Shown here: positions 45,786-53,460 of the stretch, in pieces
Layout of the letters: each line of letters begins with the position of its first letter
How positions within the stretch are numbered: the stretch's first letter is position 1
NCBI RefSeq assembly: GCF_003992615.1
Contig: NZ_RZMY01000001.1
Coordinates: forward strand, 33,928-97,927
Source of the DNA: Flagellimonas beolgyonensis
GTDB lineage: Bacteria; Bacteroidota; Bacteroidia; Flavobacteriales; Flavobacteriaceae
DNA: 64,000 bases
Direction: 5' to 3'
Translations under genes and position numbers: made by a program
Notes under the pieces: model-generated
Told to the model about the DNA's origin: nothing
Seen by the model: only the letters and a program-made list of their open reading frames with translations
Database searches by the model: none

Positions 45786-47084
45786 ATGAGCAACCATTTG
45801 ATATGGTTCGGAAACAATTTGCGGGTGAACGACAACCAACTATTGGATCTCGCTTGCCAAGGCGACCGTGTAATTGCTGTGTATTTTTTCGACCCCAGAC
45901 ATTTTGAATTCGATGCCTTTGGATTTAAGAAAATGGAACGATTCAGGGCCAAATTTTTGCTGGAGACCATAGAACAACTCAAGCAAAGTTTGGACACACT
46001 CAATATAACCCTCCTCACCTTTTATGACCGACCAGAGCATAAAATTCCTGCGATGGTGAACAAACATCAGATCGACTCACTTTTCCTTCAAAAAGAGTGG
46101 ACCTCGGAGGAGATGGGCATCTTCAAGCGTGTGAAAGCCAAATTACCTTCGCACTTAAAAGTGGTAGAACACTACGACCAATTTTTGTTCCATCCTGATG
46201 ATATCCCCTACAAAACATTTGAAGCCATACCGGATGTGTTCACCCAGTTTCGCAAATTATGCGAACGAAAAGCCAAAGTGCGACCCAGCACACGAATTCC
46301 CAAAAAAATGCCCAATGAAAACCGCATTGACAATAAAACGGTCATTCCCACCTTACAACAATTGGGTCTGGAAATGGTGGTACACGACCAACGTTCGGCA
46401 TTCACCTTCAAGGGTGGAGAAAGCAGCGCCCTACAGCGCGTGCAATACTATTTTTGGAATTCTAAAAAGTTGGCCTTTTACAAACGGACTCGAAACGGCC
46501 TTGTTGGGACGGATTATAGCTCCAAACTATCAGCATGGCTGGCCAATGGATCACTGTCGGCCCGCACCATTTATTGGGAAGTAAAGCGATTTGAAGAAGA
46601 AGTGGAGCAAAACCAAGATACGTATTGGCTCATTTTTGAACTGATCTGGCGGGACTATTTTAAATATGTTTCCCTAAAATATGGCAACCAGATTTTTCAG
46701 TTGGAAGGTATCATGAACCGAACCTACGAATGGTATCGGGAACAGCATGTGCTTCTTAATTGGATCAACGGACAAACCGAGGACGATTTTTTGAATGCCA
46801 ACATGTTGGAATTGAAACACACTGGTTGGATGAGCAATAGAGGGCGGCAAAATGTGGCAAGCTACTGGGCGAAGCATCTCCGGCAAGACTGGCGTATTGG
46901 CGCCGCCTATTTTGAATCGATGCTGATCGATTACGATGTACACAGCAATTGGGGAAATTGGATGTACAACAGTGGTGTGGGCAACGACCCCCGCAACCGC
47001 ACCTTCAACACCAAACGACAAGCAGAAATGTACGATCCCAATCGAAAGTTTCAACAGCTTTGGTTACAGCCCACCTTATTTTAA
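45786..47084 (+). CDS. DASH-type cryptochrome/photolyase
   Basis: A 432-residue flavoprotein of the cryptochrome DASH type. It begins HLIWFGNNLRVNDNQLLDLA, and the FAD-binding half shows LSAWLANGSLSARTIYWEV, TGWMSNRGRQNVASYWAKHL, RIGAAYFESMLIDYDVHSNW and the typical final WNWMY-like GNWMYNSGVGNDPRNRTF. DASH proteins repair cyclobutane dimers in single-stranded DNA or act as light sensors. It is between the DUF2256 gene and the Fe-S photolyase with 4-nt and 3-nt gaps. Confidence 0.93.
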   Translation: MSNHLIWFGNNLRVNDNQLLDLACQGDRVIAVYFFDPRHFEFDAFGFKKMERFRAKFLLETIEQLKQSLDTLNITLLTFYDRPEHKIPAMVNKHQIDSLFLQKEWTSEEMGIFKRVKAKLPSHLKVVEHYDQFLFHPDDIPYKTFEAIPDVFTQFRKLCERKAKVRPSTRIPKKMPNENRIDNKTVIPTLQQLGLEMVVHDQRSAFTFKGGESSALQRVQYYFWNSKKLAFYKRTRNGLVGTDYSSKLSAWLANGSLSARTIYWEVKRFEEEVEQNQDTYWLIFELIWRDYFKYVSLKYGNQIFQLEGIMNRTYEWYREQHVLLNWINGQTEDDFLNANMLELKHTGWMSNRGRQNVASYWAKHLRQDWRIGAAYFESMLIDYDVHSNWGNWMYNSGVGNDPRNRTFNTKRQAEMYDPNRKFQQLWLQPTLF

Positions 47085-47087
47085 GCG

Positions 47088-48620
47088 ATGAAAAGACTAC
47101 GACTTATTTTGGGTGATCAGCTCAATGGCAATCACAGTTGGTTCCATTCGATAGACGAAAATACCATGTATCTGATGGTCGAAATGCGTCAGGAAACCGA
47201 TTATGTAAAACACCACATCCAAAAGGTGGTCGGCTTCTTCTTGGCGATGCGGAACTTCGCATCCACCTTAAAATCCCAGGGCCACAACGTACTCTATTTA
47301 ACCATTGATGATCCTGAAAATCCACAGGACCTCGGCAAAATCCTAAAAGAGCAAATTGCCAAGCACGCCATTGAAAAATTCGAATATCAGCTGCCGGATG
47401 AATATCGATTGGATCAACAATTGAAAACCATTGGTAACGACTTGAATAGTCCAACTGAGGCATTTGACACAGAACATTTTTATGCTGACCGGGAGGAACT
47501 GGCCAAGTTTTTCAAGGGAAAGAAGCAACTGTTGATGGAAACCTTTTACCGCATGATGCGCAAAAAGCACAGTATCCTCATGATCAACGACCAACCCGAA
47601 GGAGGTCAATGGAATTTTGACCAGAGCAACAGAAAGAAATGGGATAGCTCGCCCAAAATACCAGAGGCATTGAACTTTCGCAAAAATGTTTCCGATGTGG
47701 TGGAAACCCTTGCCAATGCCGGGGTAACCACTTTTGGACATATCGACCCAAAAAACTTTAATTGGCCTACCTCACGAGAGGAAAGCTTGCAACTTCTGGA
47801 TTTCTTCTGCAAGAACCTGCTTGTCCATTTCGGGGATTATCAAGATGCGTTACACACTCAGGAAAAATTTCTTTTCCATTCGCGGTTATCCTTTGCCATG
47901 AACACCAAAATGCTTTCGCCCAAGGAGGTGGTTGATGGCGTACTGAAATACTATTATACCCACAAAGAGGCCATCCATATTTCCCAGATCGAGGGTTTTG
48001 TGCGCCAAATTTTGGGCTGGCGCGAATATATGAGAGGTATTTACTGGCGCGAAATGCCCAATTATGCATCATGCAATGCCTTGGAGAACCACAATCCCCT
48101 ACCTGATTTTTTCTGGACAGGAGACACAAAAATGAACTGCTTGAAACATGCCATTGGCCAGAGTCTGGATGAGGCCTACTCCCATCACATTCAACGATTG
48201 ATGGTAATCGGTAACTACGCCCTGCTCACCCAAACCCACCCTGATGAAGTGGATGCCTGGTATTTGGGCGTGTACATTGATGCCTTGGAGTGGGTGGAAA
48301 TCACCAACACGAGGGGCATGAGTCAATTTGCCGATGGAGGTCTAGTGGCTACCAAGCCTTATGTGAGCAGCGCGAACTACATCAACAAAATGGGCAATTA
48401 TTGCAAAGACTGCCACTACAAGCACACCCAAAAAGTGGGAGAAAAAGCGTGTCCGTTCAATGCGTTGTACTGGAATTTTTTGGCAGAAAAAAGATCTCAT
48501 TTCGAAAACAACCCCAGAATGGGCATGATGCTGAACCTATTGGATAAAAAAGATGCAAAAGAATTGGATGAACTCAAAAAAAGGGCTCGGGAAGTGATTG
48601 CCCATCCCGACCGATTTTAA
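47088..48620 (+). CDS. Fe-S cluster photolyase (FeS-BCP type, 6-4 photolyase-like)
   Basis: A 510-residue member of the bacterial Fe-S cryptochrome/photolyase class. It starts RLRLILGDQLNGNHSWF, the antenna domain. The four cluster cysteines are all present: Cys351 (MNCLKH), Cys439 and Cys442 (YCKDCHY), Cys455 (ACPFNALYW). Family members such as PhrB repair (6-4) photoproducts. FAD and cluster regions include EWVEITNTRGMSQFADGG. It lies 3 nt after the cryptochrome; with DUF2256 the operon covers light-driven repair. Confidence 0.95.
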   Translation: MKRLRLILGDQLNGNHSWFHSIDENTMYLMVEMRQETDYVKHHIQKVVGFFLAMRNFASTLKSQGHNVLYLTIDDPENPQDLGKILKEQIAKHAIEKFEYQLPDEYRLDQQLKTIGNDLNSPTEAFDTEHFYADREELAKFFKGKKQLLMETFYRMMRKKHSILMINDQPEGGQWNFDQSNRKKWDSSPKIPEALNFRKNVSDVVETLANAGVTTFGHIDPKNFNWPTSREESLQLLDFFCKNLLVHFGDYQDALHTQEKFLFHSRLSFAMNTKMLSPKEVVDGVLKYYYTHKEAIHISQIEGFVRQILGWREYMRGIYWREMPNYASCNALENHNPLPDFFWTGDTKMNCLKHAIGQSLDEAYSHHIQRLMVIGNYALLTQTHPDEVDAWYLGVYIDALEWVEITNTRGMSQFADGGLVATKPYVSSANYINKMGNYCKDCHYKHTQKVGEKACPFNALYWNFLAEKRSHFENNPRMGMMLNLLDKKDAKELDELKKRAREVIAHPDRF

Positions 48621-48702
48621 CTTTAACAATTTGTTAAGGTCCATTGGCACCAATCTTGACGTATATCTAATAAATATTCCGCTTCGGCGTCCATATATAT
48701 GC

Positions 48703-48738
48703 AAAAAGTCCTTCCCAAAAACTTGTGAAGGACTTTTT
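48703..48738. terminator. Bidirectional intrinsic terminator
   Basis: A 12-bp stem (AAAAAGTCCTTC against GAAGGACTTTTT) with a 12-nt loop, between the convergent photolyase and clpP genes. Confidence 0.88.
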
Positions 48739-48764
48739 CCTTTTATGTCAAAACTTTGTTGTTT

Positions 48765-49313
48765 CTATTCCAAGATGGCATCCACGATTCCGTATTCCAC
48801 GGACTCTTCAGCACCCATCCAATAATCCCGGTCAAAATCTTTCATGACCTTCTCAAACGATTGTCCACAGTTATCGGCCAAAATTTGGGCACCCAACTCC
48901 TTGGTCTTAATAATTTCCTTGGCCTGGATCTCGATATTTGAAGCCTGACCCCTTGCACCGCCACTGGGTTGGTGGATCATTACTCGAGCGTGTGGCTGGA
49001 TAAAACGTCTTCCTTTTTCACCTACGGATAACAAAATAGACCCCATCGAAGCTGCCAATCCGGAACAAACGGTTGAAACAGGACTTTTGATCTGTTTTAT
49101 GGTATCGTATATCGCAAATCCGGAGGTCACGTAGCCACCTGGGCTGTTGATGATCAACTGTATTTCTTTATGGTTCAGTGAATCCAAATAGAACAAACGA
49201 TCGATAACATGTTTGGCCGAATCATCGTCCACCATGCCCCAAAGGAACACTTTGCGTTCTTCCAATAACTTTTCTTGGATCAAATCCTGAACTTTACCTT
49301 TTTTTGAACTCAT
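48765..49313 (-). CDS. clpP: ClpP protease, orphan paralogue
   Basis: A 182-residue ClpP. The catalytic triad is complete: Ser89 in SGLAASMGS, His114 in VMIHQPSGG and Asp163 in FDRDYW. It is shorter than E. coli ClpP, mainly at the N-terminus, so any propeptide is brief. No clpX, clpA or tig gene is adjacent, so it is probably a second ClpP, partnering with an ATPase elsewhere. A perfect -7 box lies 22 nt upstream. Confidence 0.93.
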   Translation of the reverse strand: MSSKKGKVQDLIQEKLLEERKVFLWGMVDDDSAKHVIDRLFYLDSLNHKEIQLIINSPGGYVTSGFAIYDTIKQIKSPVSTVCSGLAASMGSILLSVGEKGRRFIQPHARVMIHQPSGGARGQASNIEIQAKEIIKTKELGAQILADNCGQSFEKVMKDFDRDYWMGAEESVEYGIVDAILE

Positions 49314-49334
49314 TTTTTATTTGTTGTGAGACAT

Positions 49335-49342
49335 CAAAAATA
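49335..49342 (-). promoter_or_regulatory. -7 promoter box of clpP
   Basis: Read on the minus strand, TATTTTTG, a full TAnnTTTG match, ending 21 nt before the clpP ATG. Confidence 0.6.
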
Positions 49343-49378
49343 AGCAATTCCAAGGAAGTTTTACCATTCCCGATCACA

Positions 49379-50215
49379 TTACCTGCTTTGGTATTTGATC
49401 TCCACTTTTTGGGAGACCACATCCTTGATCGGGATCACGAACTTGCCCGATTTGGTGGCCAAGGTAAGGCTGTTGTTCTCTATGGCCTCAATGGTGCCCG
49501 CATCATCACCAATCACGATTTGATCCCCAACGGCATAGGTCTTTCGTGTATAGAACGACCGCAATAGATCGGCAATCACGTCCCGGGAACCCAACCCAAG
49601 GCCCAAGGCAAATGCCAACAGGAACGATCCCAAGATCAGCGTAATATTATTGGTAATGATGGTGGTATCTACCCCTGCTTGGTTTAGGGCCGTGATCGAC
49701 ATAAAAACCACAATAACATAGAACAACAGGTTGCTCACAATATTGGAGCCCCCAAATTCCAAGGAGTCGAACAGCCGTTTTACCGTATTTTTAACGAAGT
49801 TTCCGATATAGAAACCAAGCATCAAAAGCAACAAAGCACTGAAGAAACGTGGCAAATAGCGAAGCAGGTTCCCGATTTCCACAGAAATGATGGTCCAATT
49901 GAGGATATCGGCCGCTACGATCAAAAAGACCAAGATCAGCAACCAACGTACAAAGCCCAGAATGATCTTGGCCAGGTCTATTTTAAAATCGCCCTTACCA
50001 GTGATGTCCATGCCATTGACCTTTTCGTTCAACACATCCACCTTGGCAAGTTTTAGTAGTTTTCCCAAAATGAACAGTGAAATTTTGATTACGATCCAGC
50101 CCACTACCAAAATGGCGATGGCCCCAACGATTTTTGGAAAAGCCTGTGCCATTTCAGTGCCCATGCCCGAAAGTGAATCCAAGGCAATGTTCTTCCAGTT
50201 TTTAAGTGTTTCCAT
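49379..50215 (-). CDS. Small-conductance mechanosensitive channel (MscS)
   Basis: A 278-residue MscS homologue: membrane segments at about residues 25-50, 85-110 and a pore helix near 125-160 (LLRYLPRFFSALLLLMLGFY), followed by the beta domain with GDQIVIGDDAGTIEAI and the C-terminal end. Members open under membrane tension and release solutes. It is the last gene of a three-gene minus-strand run: sigma factor, small protein (3-nt gap), MscS (26-nt gap). This suggests osmotic stress regulation by the sigma factor. Confidence 0.92.
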   Translation of the reverse strand: METLKNWKNIALDSLSGMGTEMAQAFPKIVGAIAILVVGWIVIKISLFILGKLLKLAKVDVLNEKVNGMDITGKGDFKIDLAKIILGFVRWLLILVFLIVAADILNWTIISVEIGNLLRYLPRFFSALLLLMLGFYIGNFVKNTVKRLFDSLEFGGSNIVSNLLFYVIVVFMSITALNQAGVDTTIITNNITLILGSFLLAFALGLGLGSRDVIADLLRSFYTRKTYAVGDQIVIGDDAGTIEAIENNSLTLATKSGKFVIPIKDVVSQKVEIKYQSR

Positions 50216-50241
50216 AGTTGTTGTTTATTTATTGTGTTCTG

Positions 50242-50436
50242 TTAGTTTTCGGTTTCTCCCAAGGTTCTAAAGAGTTTGCGCATGGCGGTTCCCATATTGA
50301 TCGAGAACAGCGAGGCCAATTCCATGATCAACTTGGCGGCAGCAATGTCGTTCATTACCTTTTTCTTCATGCCGGGCGGGGCTTCCAATAAGGATGCTTC
50401 CAGCTCTTTGAACGGATTTTTACGTTGCTTTGCCAT
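50242..50436 (-). CDS. Small hypothetical protein between sigma factor and MscS
   Basis: A 64-residue protein, unknown to me. It is basic at the start (MAKQRKNPFKELEASLLEAP), then LAKLIMELASLF-like hydrophobic residues and an amphipathic end; no membrane segment is convincing. It lies 3 nt after the sigma factor gene and 26 nt before mscS. Its position after a sigma factor raises the possibility of a small anti-sigma protein, but nothing in it proves that. Confidence 0.65.
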   Translation of the reverse strand: MAKQRKNPFKELEASLLEAPPGMKKKVMNDIAAAKLIMELASLFSINMGTAMRKLFRTLGETEN

Positions 50437-50439
50437 CGG

Positions 50440-51066
50440 TTACAAGGTGTTATAGATTTCCAACAATCTTTCTTTAGCTCTTTTTATTCGCATTTTGACC
50501 GCACTTTCCCCGAGTTCCAAAAGGGTGACCAATTCCTTGATGCTGGCCCCATCCTGATACTTGAGCAACAAGATGGATTTGTCCTCGGCCGAGAGCAACG
50601 CCAGGGATTTCTTGAGTTTGTCGGCCTTCATTTCAAATAGGCTTTCATCGGGTATCTCTTCGGTAAGCTTGTATTCCGTTTCATCCACCTGAACGGACTG
50701 ATCACTCATTTTGCGTTGCTTGTTGCGGTTGACGTAATTGACGCAAAAGTTATAGGTAAAGGAATACAACCAAGTCGAAAACTTGGACCGCCCCTTAAAG
50801 GTGCGCAGTTTTATGAACAGTTGAAGAAATACATCCTGTGTAAGGTCTTCTGCTTCACTTTCCGAAGTGGCAAAGCCAAAGCATTTGTTGTACACCATTT
50901 TAGCGTAGCGATCGTACAGTTTTCCAAACAACAGGGGATCGTTGTTGGCCACAATTTGTTCCACCAATTCCTCATCCGACAGATGGGCATAAAGATCTTC
51001 TGTTTCCAAAAACGTTTCGTCGGGGTTTCTTATCAGTATTAGAAACAGTTTTTTAAAAAAAGTCAC
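50440..51066 (-). CDS. ECF RNA polymerase sigma factor
   Basis: A 208-residue ECF sigma factor. Region 2 holds EDLTQDVFLQLFIKLRTFKG and FSTWLYSFTYNFCVNYVNR; region 4 holds LLKYQDGASIKELVTLLELG and ESAVKMRIKRAKERLL. It starts from GTG at 51066 (TFFKKLFLILIRNPDE), with an unusual hydrophobic N-terminus of about 13 residues before the core. It leads the operon sigma-64-residue protein-MscS. The divergent DUF6503 gene begins 85 bp away. Confidence 0.9.
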   Translation of the reverse strand: MTFFKKLFLILIRNPDETFLETEDLYAHLSDEELVEQIVANNDPLLFGKLYDRYAKMVYNKCFGFATSESEAEDLTQDVFLQLFIKLRTFKGRSKFSTWLYSFTYNFCVNYVNRNKQRKMSDQSVQVDETEYKLTEEIPDESLFEMKADKLKKSLALLSAEDKSILLLKYQDGASIKELVTLLELGESAVKMRIKRAKERLLEIYNTL

Positions 51067-51129
51067 TTCTGGTGTTTATTAATCAATTGGCTTTTTCGAA
51101 ATGGCGCGCAAATTACAGGATTTTCATGG

Positions 51130-51137
51130 TATATTTG
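51130..51137 (+). promoter_or_regulatory. -7 promoter box of the DUF6503 lipoprotein gene
   Basis: TATATTTG, a full TAnnTTTG match, ending 14 nt before the ATG at 51152. Confidence 0.6.
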
Positions 51138-51151
51138 GTTAAAAACCAGAC

Positions 51152-51832
51152 ATGAAGACCTATTACCTCGTTGGACTGTGCTCCATCCTATTATTTGCCA
51201 GCTGCAAAACAGAACCAAAAAAAGAAACCGAACAGCCCAAACCCGAAAAAAGCGTTCCCGAATTGATTGCCGAGGCCCATGGTTTCCAAAATTGGAAATC
51301 GGTGAAAGAAATCACCTTTACCTTTAACGTGGACCGCGATACCATGCATTTTGAACGCAGTTGGGACTGGAAACCCAAAACCAATGATGTGATCTTTACC
51401 ACCACTTCGGATACGCTTGTCTATAACAGAAATGCCATGGACAGTGTGGCCCTAAAGACCAATGCCGGATTCATCAACGACCGCTATTGGTTGTTGGCGC
51501 CTTTTAACCTGATGTGGGATGCCAACAATTATACTTTTGAACATACGGCCGAATCCAAAGGCCCTATTAGTGGGGAACCCATGCAAAAGCTCACCATTCT
51601 ATACGGAAATGATGGTGGTTACACCCCTGGCGATGCTTACGATTTTTATTTTACCGACGACCACCTGATCCGAGAATGGGTGTATCGCAAATCGAACCAG
51701 GAAGAGCCCTCGCTTATGGCCACTTGGGAAGATTATGTGAACATGGGTGGCTTGCAGTTGGCCCAAAAGTACAATAGGCCCAACAGCGATGTCAGCTTGT
51801 ATTTTACTGGGCTAAGCGTAAAGACGGAGTAA
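51152..51832 (+). CDS. DUF6503-type lipoprotein
   Basis: A 226-residue lipoprotein with a signal ending LLFASC (Cys18), a charged linker of Lys/Glu/Pro, then a domain starting SVPELIAEAHGFQNWKSVKE that fits DUF6503. Sequence shows alternating beta-strand-like segments (WKSVKEITFTFNVDRDTMHF; MQKLTILYGNDGGYTPGDAY), as in the LolA-type lipid-carrier fold, but that link is my inference. It is probably on the outer membrane. Its codon use is GC-richer than the next genes. Confidence 0.8.
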   Translation: MKTYYLVGLCSILLFASCKTEPKKETEQPKPEKSVPELIAEAHGFQNWKSVKEITFTFNVDRDTMHFERSWDWKPKTNDVIFTTTSDTLVYNRNAMDSVALKTNAGFINDRYWLLAPFNLMWDANNYTFEHTAESKGPISGEPMQKLTILYGNDGGYTPGDAYDFYFTDDHLIREWVYRKSNQEEPSLMATWEDYVNMGGLQLAQKYNRPNSDVSLYFTGLSVKTE

Positions 51833-51893
51833 ATTGCACAGTCAAAATGACAAAGTCAAAACCAAACTATATTGACCCTAAACCATCCGAATT

Positions 51894-52412
51894 ATGAAAA
51901 TTACGACCAAACTGTTGACATTGCTTCTTACACTCATTGTATTGGGTTTTGCGATTCAAGGCTGTGAGCCAAAACAAAAAGTTGAATCCAACGAAGTAGA
52001 AAAAGAAGAAATGGTTGAAACTGAAAAACCTGAATATTTTCTTTTACGACCAGATGTGGAAAAAGGATATGGATATTCACATGCTGTAAAAATCGGGAAT
52101 AGCATTAAAATTTCGGGAGCAGTAAGTATGGATGATGAAGGCAATCCGACCGCCATAGGCGATTTGGAGCAGCAAATGAAAAACTGTTATTCAGATTTGG
52201 GAAAAATACTGGAACATTACGGTTGTACATTTGATGATGTCGTCGTTGAAAATATTTTCACAACAGACATGCCCCTAATGTTGGAAAAATCCGGCTATAG
52301 AGCTGAAATTTACAAGAACCATTTTCCAACTGGTTCATGGCTTGGGGTAAAAGAATTGGCGCTACCTGAATTCATGATTGAAATAGAACTTGAAGTCCAT
52401 AAATCCGAATAA
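51894..52412 (+). CDS. Exported RidA-family lipoprotein
   Basis: A 172-residue protein with a lipoprotein signal (FAIQGC, Cys24), a Glu/Lys/Val linker, and a RidA domain: YGYSHAVKIGNSIKISGAVS, NCYSDLGKILEHYGCTFDDV and LPEFMIEIELEVH. RidA proteins normally act in the cytosol on reactive enamines and imines; export of one is unusual. The Arg that binds the substrate carboxylate is not in an obvious place. Its base composition is more AT-rich than that of the preceding gene. The next, broken gene is 66 bp downstream. Confidence 0.82.
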   Translation: MKITTKLLTLLLTLIVLGFAIQGCEPKQKVESNEVEKEEMVETEKPEYFLLRPDVEKGYGYSHAVKIGNSIKISGAVSMDDEGNPTAIGDLEQQMKNCYSDLGKILEHYGCTFDDVVVENIFTTDMPLMLEKSGYRAEIYKNHFPTGSWLGVKELALPEFMIEIELEVHKSE

Positions 52413-52478
52413 AAGTTGGATCAATCATAAATTATGGGTCTGGGGCCACATGGTAGTTCATAATTAAAAGCTGCTCCT
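52413..52478 (+). other. Spacer of low complexity after the RidA lipoprotein
   Basis: Start of the only stretch over 300 bases without a clearly intact gene (52413-52878). I see no hairpin terminator with T-run and no -7 box with a full match here; the rest is occupied by the broken gene at 52479-52741 and 137 bases of plain spacer before the DinB gene. Confidence 0.6.
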
Positions 52479-52741
52479 ATGGGCTTGTTCAATTTCATCA
52501 GCACTACCCTTTCCTTTGCGTTTTCAGTTTGCTGGGTGGTATATTCGCGGCCAGCAACAAACATAAGGTTCACTCGGGCATTGCCATTTATTACATTGTT
52601 TTTATAACGTTTATGGTGTTTACCATCGCATCTGAACCGGGATGGGTGGATAATTATTATAACAAAATCTGCCTACACCCAATTTACAAATTGGGAACAA
52701 TCCAAATTATCATTCTTACATATCGATTGGATAAATTTTAG
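52479..52741 (+). pseudogene. Frameshifted small membrane-protein gene (probable)
   Basis: From ATG at 52479 one frame reads MGLFNFISTTLSFAFSV and then diverges; from about 52529 a second frame (shifted by one base) reads LLGGIFAASNKHKVHSGIAI followed by YYIVFITFMVFTIASEPGW. Joined across one base, at a short T-run, they make a plausible two-span small membrane protein. The part after EPGW looks unfolded (YNKICLHPIYKLGTIQ). Either a pseudogene or a sequencing error; the family is not recognised. Confidence 0.4.
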
Positions 52742-52878
52742 AGTTTGCTAATCAAAAATCATTGCTTCCCTATTTGAAGAATACTTTTACCCCAGCCCAT
52801 TGAAGGTAAAAAGAAAGTTAATGGAATTTTGACGACCAATAGAAAAATACCTTAGACAGCTGTTTAAAACACATCATA

Positions 52879-53406
52879 ATGAACAAACAGGAAATCGTTG
52901 ATCAACTTAGTGTAACTTATGGTGATTTCATAGATCTAATCAATGAATTGTGTTTGGAAAAATTAAATTTCCGTTTTAAGGAAAAATGGTCTGCAAAACA
53001 ACAGCTGGAACATATAGTACTTTGTGTTGAGCCGCTGGTTAAAGTTTTTGGCATGCCGAAAACAATGCTCGAACAACACTTTGGTAAAGTGGACCGTCCA
53101 GTTTTATCCTATCAAGAACATCTAAATGTTTATCTTCAAAAATTGAAGACTGGAGGAAAAGCACCAACACAATATATTCCCCAAGAAGGAATAGTTATGC
53201 AAAAAGAAACCCTAGTGGACACCTTAAGATTATTGATTACAGAATTGAGTCAAAAAGTACAAGGGTTTGAAGAAACTGATCTAGAGACTTTAGCCATTCC
53301 ACACCCATTGTTAGGTAAAATTACCTTGAAAGAAATGTTGTATAATGCCATTTATCATGTGCAATACCATAAGATGCAGGTTCTTGAACATCTAGAATTA
53401 ATGTAA
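52879..53406 (+). CDS. DinB-superfamily protein
   Basis: A 175-residue four-helix-bundle protein. The metal-binding histidines are recognisable as QQLEHIVL and, near the end, IYHVQYHKMQVLEHL. DinB-like proteins are often thiol-dependent transferases, e.g. of bacillithiol; no such cofactor genes are in the window. The gene is AT-rich (several lines at 25-40% G+C by my count, against about 50% in the DUF6503 gene), as expected for an acquired gene. It has no close neighbours on its strand. Confidence 0.78.
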   Translation: MNKQEIVDQLSVTYGDFIDLINELCLEKLNFRFKEKWSAKQQLEHIVLCVEPLVKVFGMPKTMLEQHFGKVDRPVLSYQEHLNVYLQKLKTGGKAPTQYIPQEGIVMQKETLVDTLRLLITELSQKVQGFEETDLETLAIPHPLLGKITLKEMLYNAIYHVQYHKMQVLEHLELM

Positions 53407-53460
53407 TAGGGTTCCAAACCCAAAATGTTTGGAATCGAATTTGATAGTTTGCGGCAAAAC

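Noticed and set aside
48622..48637. TTAACA-ATT-TGTTAA palindrome after the photolyase
   Set aside because: No T-run and a far better terminator follows at 48703; could be chance.
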